DNA from: Phycisphaerae bacterium
GTDB lineage: Bacteria > Planctomycetota > Phycisphaerae > UBA1845 > UTPLA1
Length of the DNA: 64,000 nt
Reading direction: 5' to 3'
Assembly (NCBI GenBank): GCA_035275405.1
Contig: DATEMU010000007.1
Coordinates: 1-64,000, forward strand
Part shown: one piece after another, positions 8,987 through 16,244 of the stretch
Layout of the letters: each line of letters begins with the position of its first letter
Numbering within the stretch: position 1 is the stretch's first letter
The notes under the pieces: model-generated
What the model saw: only the letters and a program-made list of their open reading frames with translations
What the model was told of the DNA's origin: nothing
Databases searched by the model: none
Made by a program: the position numbers and the translations under genes

Positions 8987-9097
8987 GGGCGCATTGCTGC
9001 CTTCGGTGGGCACGAAATGCTAGGACCGGGAATCTATCTGCGTTATGAATTCGAAATAAATGCCATACCAGAAATGGTGGAAGCCCCTTTATTGAAA

Positions 9098-12000
9098 TTA
9101 TGACGTCCGGCGTCGACGGAAAGTGACCAGTCCCAATAGCGCAAGCGGCATCGTCATCGGCATTCGGCGCCGCAGCAGCCGGCGAGGCCTTGGGGCGGCG
9201 GTTCGCAGACGGGACCACGCGCCGGTGCACTGAGCGAGTGAACTTGAGGCCGGAAACTGGAAACTGGAAATCAGGAGGACGACTGGCGTAATGATCTTTC
9301 TGTTGATCGGCGCGCGGCTCGGGAGCCTCGCGCTTCCTGGTGTCGGGAGTCGGCCATGATTCGCGCGGCGGCGAGTCGTGGCGTAGAGAGCGAACAGCGC
9401 GAGTGGCATCATTAGGGGCACGCCTGCGCCACACGCGCCGCAAGCCGCGTCCGGCGGCGGCTCGCAGGAATCGGGCGTTCCGTTGGAGTTGGCGTCGAGG
9501 GCGGGGTCGGCGACGAGATCGCATGAATCCAATACTCCGTTGCCATTGCAATCGCCGTTGGCATCGATCGGTTTGCAGGGATCCACGACCAGCGTCGCAT
9601 CGCGGCTGCGTGTATTTCCGCAGGAATTGACGACGATACAGGTATACACGCCGACGTGATCGGCAGTGGCCGAGCTGATGGTGAGATTCGCCGTGTTGGT
9701 GCCGGAGATTCCGTTGCCGTCGGCGAGTTGCGCTCCATCCTTGCCCCAAAAGTAGGACAGCGTGCCGGGGCCGGTGGCGTTCACGGAGAAAACGGCGGAC
9801 TGGCCCGGCGCGACGGTTTGATTGGCGGGATGTTGAAGGATGGCGGGTTCGGGCCCGGTCCATTCCCACGTCTCGCCGTTGTAGTTGTTCGTGAAACCGC
9901 CGAAGAGCACGGTCATGCCGCGAATGCTGTCGTAAGCCAGACGGTGCGAATCGCGGGCGGACGGCGCGGGAGCGGGAGAACGCATGGTCCAGACACTGCC
10001 ATCAAACTCCCACGTGTCGCCCGCTACGGCACCGGTCCAGCCCCCGAAGAGTACGATCATTTGGCGGGCAGAGTCGTAGGCCAGGGCGTGATCCGATCGG
10101 GCCGGCGGGCTGCCGAGGATCATTCGCCTCGTCCAGTTCGTGCCGTCCCACTCCCACGTCTCGTCAGAAGCAGCGCCGGTGTCGCCGCCGAAGAGCACAG
10201 TCACGTTGCGGAAGGAATCGTAGGCCATCGCGTGATATTGGCGGATCGAGGGTGCGATGGCGGGCGACCTTAGCGACCAGGTTGTCCCATCCCACTCCCA
10301 CGTTTCGGCGCTGCCACCGTTATCAAGCCGACCGCCGAAGAGCACGGTGACGCCGCGTGCGGAGTCGTAGGCGAGCGCATGGCGACGCCGCGGGGAGGGC
10401 GACGCGGGCGGCAATTGCTGTGTCCAGTTGGTCCCATTCCATTCCCACGTCTCGTTGTTCACATCGATGGCGCCGGTATCCCCGCCGAACAGCACGGTCA
10501 CGTCCCGCGCGGAGTCATAGGCCATGGCGTGATATCCCCGCGGCGCCGGCGAATTTTCGGGCAACCTCCGCGACCAGTTTGAGCCGTCCCATTCCCACGT
10601 CTCCGCGCTCAAACCTCCGGCGGTATCGCCGCCGAAAAGCACGGTGACACCGCGGAGGGAGTCGAAGGCCATCGCGTGATTGTTCCGGGCTGAGGGCACG
10701 GAGGCTGACATGATCGGGGTCCACGTACCGGTGCATTGGGCAAGTGCGCTGGAGGCATGAAACTGGAAACTCGTGACGAGAAAGGCGATCGCCATAAGAG
10801 CGGATGAATGGCTCGGCAGAAGCCTCGACCTCCCCATGGGGACAATCGGGGGACGACGTATGCGTCGACGGCCCTGCGCGGCCCACACGCCGATCATCGC
10901 GAACGGCATGGTCATCGGCACGCCGGCGCCGCACATACCGCAGCCGGACTCGCAGGATTCCAGCGTCCCGTTCATGTTCGCGTCGAGCGCGGGATCGGCG
11001 GCGATGTCGCAGGAGTCGATTCGGCCGTTGCCGTTGCAATCGGTCACCTCATCGAGGGCGATGCATGGATCGACGACGAGCGCCGCCGCGCGGCTGAGCG
11101 TGTCTCCGCAGGGGTTGGTTACGACGCAGGTGTAGGAACCGCTATCGGACTCCGCTGCGGGGTTGATGGTCAGCGCGGCCGTCGTCGCGCCGGCAATCGC
11201 GCCGCCATCGGAAAGCGGAATACCGTCCTTTCGCCAGCGATAGCTCAACGGGGCGAGCCCGCTCGCGCTGATGGAGAAAGCGGCCGGCTGACCGGGGGCG
11301 ATGGTCAGGGCGACCGGTTGTGGGGAGATGGCCGGCGTGGGACCGGCCCATTCCCATGTCTCGTTGTCAGGACCTCCGGCGGGGGTGGAGTCCGAGGCGC
11401 CGCCGAAGAGCACCGTCACACTCCGGATCGTGTCGAAAGCCATCTTGTGGTCGTATCGAACCGCGGGCGCGGGAATAACCACGCGTTGCGACCAGTTGGT
11501 TCCATCCCATTCCCAGGTCTCGCCGTTGCGGCCTGCGTCTGTGTAGCCGCCGAAGAGCACGGTCACGCCGCGCGACGAGTCGTAGGCTATGGCATGTTCG
11601 GAGCGGGCCGATGGCGCCGCGGCGGGAAGTCTCTGGGTCCAATTCGTGCCGTCCCACTCCCACGTTTCGCCATCATGGGTGGGCGTATAGCCGCCGAAAA
11701 GCACCGTCACTCCACGAGCGGCATCGTAGGCCATCGCCGAACGAGCGCGACCTGAGGGCGCGGTGGCGGGCGACTTCTGCGACCAGTTGGTCCCGTCCCA
11801 CTCCCATGTTTCGGCGTTGTAGCCGACGTCGGTTTCGCCGCCGAAGAGTACCGTTACTCGGCGCGCGGAGTCGTAGGCCATCGTGTGTTCCTCGCGGCCC
11901 GAAGGCGAGACGGCGGGCATCCGCTGCGTCCAGTTCGTGCCATCCCATTCCCACGTCTCCGCGTTTGTGCCGCCGGTGCTGATCCGGCCGCCGAATAACA

Positions 12001-12322
12001 CGGTCACTCCTCGGGCGGCGTCATAGGCCATCGCATGCAATCGCCGCACGGAGGGAGCATTCGCCGGCATCTTCTGCGACCAGTTGGCGCCGTTCCACTC
12101 CCATGTCTCGCCGTTGTAGGCAGGGCTTCCCCCGCCGAAGAGGACCGACACGCTCCGGACCGAGTCGTAGGCCATGGCATGGGCGCTGCGGGCCGACGGC
12201 TTCGCGGCGGGCGTCCGTAGCGACCATGCTCCGTTGCACTGGGCCAAGAGACGGGGGACTGGAAACTGGAAACTAGAAAGAACGATGAACAGACCAATGA
12301 TCGGGAGCTTTGAGCGATTCAT
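9098..12322 (-). CDS. Secreted multi-module Kelch-repeat/Ig-domain protein with internal signal peptides
   Basis: A 1,074-residue open frame made of tandem units. Unit 1: signal peptide (1-28, ending LLAQC), six Kelch-like repeats of about 48 residues (42-325, core HAMAYDSxRGVTVLFGG then ETWEWDGTNW), an Ig-like domain (about 333-418), a DCNGNGxxDSCD calcium-type segment, then a tag CGMCGAGVPMTMP followed by a hydrophobic stretch and arginines (461-490). Unit 2 (about 496-988) repeats the same order, including its own signal-like stretch ending SSALAQC and tag CGACGAGVPLMMP. Unit 3 (1007-1074) keeps a signal-like stretch, then jumps to a terminal MPMTMPLALLGL and RRRR. Six repeats per unit would suit a six-bladed propeller. 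AAGGAG precedes the ATG. Surface display or adhesion is inference. Confidence 0.85.
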   Translation of the reverse strand: MNRSKLPIIGLFIVLSSFQFPVPRLLAQCNGAWSLRTPAAKPSARSAHAMAYDSVRSVSVLFGGGSPAYNGETWEWNGANWSQKMPANAPSVRRLHAMAYDAARGVTVLFGGRISTGGTNAETWEWDGTNWTQRMPAVSPSGREEHTMAYDSARRVTVLFGGETDVGYNAETWEWDGTNWSQKSPATAPSGRARSAMAYDAARGVTVLFGGYTPTHDGETWEWDGTNWTQRLPAAAPSARSEHAIAYDSSRGVTVLFGGYTDAGRNGETWEWDGTNWSQRVVIPAPAVRYDHKMAFDTIRSVTVLFGGASDSTPAGGPDNETWEWAGPTPAISPQPVALTIAPGQPAAFSISASGLAPLSYRWRKDGIPLSDGGAIAGATTAALTINPAAESDSGSYTCVVTNPCGDTLSRAAALVVDPCIALDEVTDCNGNGRIDSCDIAADPALDANMNGTLESCESGCGMCGAGVPMTMPFAMIGVWAAQGRRRIRRPPIVPMGRSRLLPSHSSALMAIAFLVTSFQFHASSALAQCTGTWTPIMSASVPSARNNHAMAFDSLRGVTVLFGGDTAGGLSAETWEWDGSNWSRRLPENSPAPRGYHAMAYDSARDVTVLFGGDTGAIDVNNETWEWNGTNWTQQLPPASPSPRRRHALAYDSARGVTVLFGGRLDNGGSAETWEWDGTTWSLRSPAIAPSIRQYHAMAYDSFRNVTVLFGGDTGAASDETWEWDGTNWTRRMILGSPPARSDHALAYDSARQMIVLFGGWTGAVAGDTWEFDGSVWTMRSPAPAPSARDSHRLAYDSIRGMTVLFGGFTNNYNGETWEWTGPEPAILQHPANQTVAPGQSAVFSVNATGPGTLSYFWGKDGAQLADGNGISGTNTANLTISSATADHVGVYTCIVVNSCGNTRSRDATLVVDPCKPIDANGDCNGNGVLDSCDLVADPALDANSNGTPDSCEPPPDAACGACGAGVPLMMPLALFALYATTRRRANHGRLPTPGSARLPSRAPINRKIITPVVLLISSFQFPASSSLAQCTGAWSRLRTAAPRPRRLLRRRMPMTMPLALLGLVTFRRRRTS
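9250..9270. repeat. Heptamer tandem in signal-peptide code of vestigial unit 3
   Basis: CCGGAAA, CTGGAAA and CTGGAAA are three 7-bp units. On the coding (minus) strand they give the SFQFP of the internal signal-like stretch. Confidence 0.6.
10756..10776. repeat. Heptamer tandem in signal-peptide code of Kelch unit 2
   Basis: CATGAAA and CTGGAAA are two 7-bp units followed by a degenerate third. They encode the SFQFH of the second internal signal-like stretch. Confidence 0.5.
12259..12279. repeat. Heptamer tandem in signal-peptide code of Kelch unit 1
   Basis: CTGGAAA, CTGGAAA and CTAGAAA are three 7-bp units that encode the SSFQFPV of the N-terminal signal peptide. Gain or loss of one unit would shift the reading frame. 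Confidence 0.6.
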
Positions 12323-12460
12323 GGCGACTCCTTCGTTTGTTCGTTCGAGGCGAACGAGCTGGATTCAATGCGGAGAAACGGCGCGGCCACTCACGCGAAT
12401 TCCGCGACGGCGGAGCTTCGACGGGGGCGCCCGCCACGACGGTCAATCGTCAAACCCGCT

Positions 12461-15412
12461 TCATCCAGCGAGGACGGCGTTGACGAAGAGCTGAAGATCT
12501 TTGCCGTCCGCAAATCCGTCATCGTTCATGTCGGCCTGCTGGAGGTTGCAGGGGGGGCAGTTGGCGGGATCGATCAGGACATCGACCATATACGGGAGAT
12601 CTTCGTAGCTCACGATCCCGTCGTCGTTCACGTCGCCCTCTTCGGGGGGAGGCGGGGTGAGCGTCACGTTCAGGAACAGCCAGCCGCCTCCGGGATCGGG
12701 GTTGTAATCGCTGACCCGCACGACAAAGGTGTGGCCCACCGTGACCGGCTGCGTCACGAAGGATTGATATCCGCCGGCGGAGTCATCGTTGCAGATGTAG
12801 TAGCCGAAGTCGTCCGGGCCCATGCAGAACTCGCCGTTCCCGTCGCCGCAGGGGTTGGCGAAGGCCGTGCCGTTGTACAGTGTCAGGACCGTGTCATAGT
12901 CGCTGCCGTAGGTGTCCATGGTCACCGTGCCGCTGACCTGGGGAATAAAGCTGTAAAACACCGAGTTGCTGTTGCCACTGGGATGGCCACAGCCGGCCTC
13001 GGACAGTTCGTAGCAATCGCCGGGACTGACCGTCGCCGAAGTCGTGTTCAGCGGCGTCATGTTGTGCGTGCCGGCTGTGCCGGGGATCGGCAGGCGGTTA
13101 AAGCAGTGATCGTTCGGTGGGGAGGAATAGAAAAAGTACAGATCAACGAAAAGCTCGCCGCCTTCCGATGTCGTGTCGTAGTCCGAGACCTTTATCATGT
13201 AGGTCTGGCCGCCATTGACCGGCAGGCCGAGGATGCGGGACTGCAGGGTTCCATCGACGTCATCGTTGCAGGCTAATTGCGTGGGGAACCAGATCTGCGT
13301 CGCGCCGATGTAGGCGCCGCACCCGTCGAAGACGGACAGCACCGTGTCGTAGTTCGAGCCCCAGGTATTCAGGTCGATGGTCCCGTTGCCGGGCGGCGTG
13401 TAGCTGTACCAGACCGAGTTGCTCACCCCGACGTTGCCCGCTTCGCAGGACTCGTCGGGCTCGTAGAAGTTTGAGACGGTGGCGTTGTAAGTAAAGATCG
13501 AGCCGGGGTTGTAGAAGGTACCGGGAATGGCGTAGGCGTTGGTGCATTCGTCATTGCTCGGGCCGAAGATCGTGATCGAGCGATACGCGTTGACGAAGCC
13601 CCAGCCGAACGTCGTGTCATAGCCGCTGGCGCCCAGGTCGATCGCCCCGGACTTCATCGCGGTTTCGATGTTGATCGGCCCCCACGTGGGGTGCGCCGCC
13701 TTCACGATCGCCGCGACGCCCGCGGCGTACGGAGACGCGAAGGAAGTGCCGTTTACCCAGGCGTAGTCGCTGGCGTTGTTGTAGCCGTTGGCCCCGGTGC
13801 GGTCGGTGGCCCGGATGTTTGTGCCGGGGGCGGAAAAGTCCAGGCCGGTACCAGTCTGGCTCGTCGGGTTCAGCGTGCCATCCTGCTGGAGGTTGCCCAC
13901 GGCGTTCACCGTGTCGGCCGAGGAAGGGTAGGCGATGGCCGCCGTGCCGTTGTTGCCACTGGAGGCGAAGTGCGTCTGCCCGTTGTTGTAGGCGTTCAGG
14001 TAGGCGGCGTCGATGGCGTCGGACGTAGTTCCATAGCTGTTGCTGTTGTTGGTGATCAGGATGCCCTGGTTGACCGCCCAGTTCAGGGCATTCACCGTCC
14101 AGGTATTGCTGCCGCTCCAAAGGTTGTTACACGTCAGGTTGGCCACCATGCAGCGGGCCGACACGACGCGGCTGCTCGGGGCAATCCCGACAATGCCCGT
14201 GCCATTGTCAAAGTGAGCGGAAACGCACCCCGCCACCGCCGTTCCGTGGTTGTCGCAGGCATTGACCGGCCCACCGCCGGCGACGCCATCGGCCTCGCCG
14301 CCTGTAAAATCGCGGCCCGCATTCTGGTTGATGTCCGGATGGTTCTGCTGCACGCCCGTGTCGATGATGAGGACGCGGACGCCGCTGTTGCCCAGGGAAA
14401 TGTTAAAGGACTCGTCACCGTCCATGTCCATGTCGTCGGTCCCCGCCGTACCGTTTACCGTCTGGCCTGTATTCCGGATGCCCCACAGGTTGCCCCATTC
14501 GGGATCGTTTGGAAAAATGTCGCCGCGGCCCGTGAAGTACATCTCCGGCTCCGCCCACTTCACGCGCGGGTCCTGGGCCAGCCGGTTCGCCGCTGCCAGA
14601 ACCTCAAAGCCGTTCCGCGCGGCGCCGGCGAGCCGATAGGCGTTAGCCATTCCGCCGAAGTTCTCCTGTTTGATCTGAAACCCGGCGGCCAACTCGCCCA
14701 GCGCCGACGCCGCCCGCGCGCCATGCTCTTCTTTGAACTGGACCAGGACGTCCGGCGCCATGGCAATCCATCCATCCGGCAGCAGCAGACTCTTGAAGAC
14801 GGGCGAGGCGAATTCCACGCTGCCGGCCTGAAGGGCCGCCTCGATCTTGCGCCGGCCATCGGCCAGGTCGGCGAGGGGCTGAGTCAGGGTGACGAGATTC
14901 CAGCGCTCGATGCCGGTCGGCTTGACGTCCGACACCTCGATGCCGAGCGCGCGGGATCGGGCCTGTGCGTCGCTCAGATCGAGCCCGGCCGCCACGCGAA
15001 TCGCGAGGCGGTCTTTGTCCAGCGGGAGGGGAATCGGCTGCCCATGGTAGTAGTAATAGTTGGGCACATTCACATCGACACTCATCGGCGTGGAAAGGTC
15101 CAGGTGCGAGAGGGTCAGGGCGCCGTCCGTCTTGGGATTGTTTTCGTTCCGCGCCCTGATCTCGTCCGGGGTGAGCGGCACCAGTGGAAACTCCACGACG
15201 GGCGCGTCCTTGGCCTGTTGCAATGCCGCCGGGGACTCCATTGTTTCCGCAGGGGCCCGGGCGAAGGTGGCCTTCCGAGAATCATGGAGCAAGGCTTTTG
15301 CCTTCGACGCCTCCGGAGAATCGGTGATCCGCGGAGTATCAGCGGCCACCTGTGCGAAAACGCTCAGGGACAGAATAAATACCCATACGCTGCGGCTGAT
15401 GACGATTTTCAT
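12461..15412 (-). CDS. Secreted subtilisin-like (S8) protease with dockerin-like tail
   Basis: A 983-residue exported serine protease. Signal peptide at about 1-23, then a prodomain-like region to about 290. The S8 catalytic domain follows, with Asp near 351 (VLIIDTGVQ), His near 389 (NHGTAVAG), oxyanion Asn near 487 (SSGNNGT) and Ser near 557 (GTSFASP). Two related beta domains of about 130-150 residues come next, each with a SVWYSYTP- or SVFYSFIP-like core and YDTVL, typical of the pre-peptidase C-terminal class. The last 58 residues are a two-loop dockerin-like module (GDVNDDGIVSYED, DMNDDGFADGKD). ATG 15412 has AAAGGAA upstream; the longer frame from 15574 is rejected. It is divergent from the sigma factor gene, with 164 bases between. 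Confidence 0.92.
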   Translation of the reverse strand: MKIVISRSVWVFILSLSVFAQVAADTPRITDSPEASKAKALLHDSRKATFARAPAETMESPAALQQAKDAPVVEFPLVPLTPDEIRARNENNPKTDGALTLSHLDLSTPMSVDVNVPNYYYYHGQPIPLPLDKDRLAIRVAAGLDLSDAQARSRALGIEVSDVKPTGIERWNLVTLTQPLADLADGRRKIEAALQAGSVEFASPVFKSLLLPDGWIAMAPDVLVQFKEEHGARAASALGELAAGFQIKQENFGGMANAYRLAGAARNGFEVLAAANRLAQDPRVKWAEPEMYFTGRGDIFPNDPEWGNLWGIRNTGQTVNGTAGTDDMDMDGDESFNISLGNSGVRVLIIDTGVQQNHPDINQNAGRDFTGGEADGVAGGGPVNACDNHGTAVAGCVSAHFDNGTGIVGIAPSSRVVSARCMVANLTCNNLWSGSNTWTVNALNWAVNQGILITNNSNSYGTTSDAIDAAYLNAYNNGQTHFASSGNNGTAAIAYPSSADTVNAVGNLQQDGTLNPTSQTGTGLDFSAPGTNIRATDRTGANGYNNASDYAWVNGTSFASPYAAGVAAIVKAAHPTWGPINIETAMKSGAIDLGASGYDTTFGWGFVNAYRSITIFGPSNDECTNAYAIPGTFYNPGSIFTYNATVSNFYEPDESCEAGNVGVSNSVWYSYTPPGNGTIDLNTWGSNYDTVLSVFDGCGAYIGATQIWFPTQLACNDDVDGTLQSRILGLPVNGGQTYMIKVSDYDTTSEGGELFVDLYFFYSSPPNDHCFNRLPIPGTAGTHNMTPLNTTSATVSPGDCYELSEAGCGHPSGNSNSVFYSFIPQVSGTVTMDTYGSDYDTVLTLYNGTAFANPCGDGNGEFCMGPDDFGYYICNDDSAGGYQSFVTQPVTVGHTFVVRVSDYNPDPGGGWLFLNVTLTPPPPEEGDVNDDGIVSYEDLPYMVDVLIDPANCPPCNLQQADMNDDGFADGKDLQLFVNAVLAG

Positions 15413-15576
15413 GGCAGTTCCTTTCGCGGGGGCTTCTTGCCCAATACGGGGCAGCCTGGGATGGACCGGCCTCCGCCAACTACCCTGCGTACAGGGTGCC
15501 GCTTTACTCACGCGGTTTCCCTGAATTCTTTGGGGCGTGGTATACTGGCCGTGGCCCATTCGACCGGAAGACACCT

Positions 15577-16191
15577 GTGACCGATGAGCAGCGACTAATG
15601 GTGGTTCGTGCCTGCGCCGGCGACAAAGACGCGCTGGCGGAGCTCCTGGAGCTTTTCGGCCCGGAGGTGGAGGCGGTTCTCGGCATCAGCCCCAAATGGC
15701 AAGGCATGATCGACGCGGCCGACGTCATGCAAGTGACCTACTTGGAGGCCTTTGCGCATATCCGCGATTTTGATCCCGCTCGCGCCGAGTCATTTCCGGC
15801 CTGGCTTGGGCGCATGGCGGAGAACAACCTCCGCGACGCGATCCGCGCCCTGGAGGCCAAGAAGAACCCGCCTCCGCATCTAAAACTGGACGCGTACGGC
15901 GCGGATCATGGATTGGCGCTCTTTGATGTCCTCACTTCCGGGGGGGAAACGCCGAGTCGCATCGTGCGGAAAGACGAAGCCCGCGAACGGCTGGCCCAGG
16001 CGCTGCGGTGTCTGCCTCCGGACTATGCCCGGACGATTCAGCTTTACGACCTGGAGGGGCATCCCGTCGAGGACGTCGCGGCGCAGCTTGGACGCTCGAC
16101 GGGCGCCGTTTTCATGCTGCGGATGCGGGCCCATGACCGGCTGCGGGAGCTGTTGGGCCGTGCTTCGCAGATTCTTGAGTCCCGGTCGTGA
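15577..16191 (+). CDS. RNA polymerase sigma factor, ECF type (kinase-linked)
   Basis: A 204-residue sigma-70 family factor. Region 2 spans about 20-90 (DVMQVTYLEAFAHIRDFDP), and region 4 about 140-195 (LPPDYARTIQLYDLEGHP then a helix-turn-helix VEDVAAQLGRSTGAV). No anti-sigma gene follows. Instead a membrane Ser/Thr kinase gene starts 53 bases downstream, the pairing known for planctomycete ECF groups. Start GTG 15577 has GGAAG seven bases upstream. A TATACT (15541-15546) is a candidate -10 with no good -35. Control by phosphorylation is inference from the pairing. Confidence 0.88.
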   Translation: MTDEQRLMVVRACAGDKDALAELLELFGPEVEAVLGISPKWQGMIDAADVMQVTYLEAFAHIRDFDPARAESFPAWLGRMAENNLRDAIRALEAKKNPPPHLKLDAYGADHGLALFDVLTSGGETPSRIVRKDEARERLAQALRCLPPDYARTIQLYDLEGHPVEDVAAQLGRSTGAVFMLRMRAHDRLRELLGRASQILESRS

Positions 16192-16244
16192 GTGGCCGCA
16201 CGGTTTATACGCATTGAGAGCGTTGCTCTGAAGGCTTGGAGACT

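Noticed and set aside
10808-11755. 315-codon plus-strand frame over the Kelch repeats
   Set aside because: Antisense translation of a repeated coding sequence; repetition only mirrors the Kelch repeats.
9800-12250. Regularly spaced similar DNA segments that could suggest a CRISPR or satellite
   Set aside because: The period of about 145 bases equals the 48-residue Kelch repeat and is protein-coding; no short identical repeats with unique spacers.
13691-15580. 629-codon open frame on the plus strand over the protease
   Set aside because: Antisense to the subtilisin-like gene, Val/Gly/Arg-rich and without recognisable motifs.
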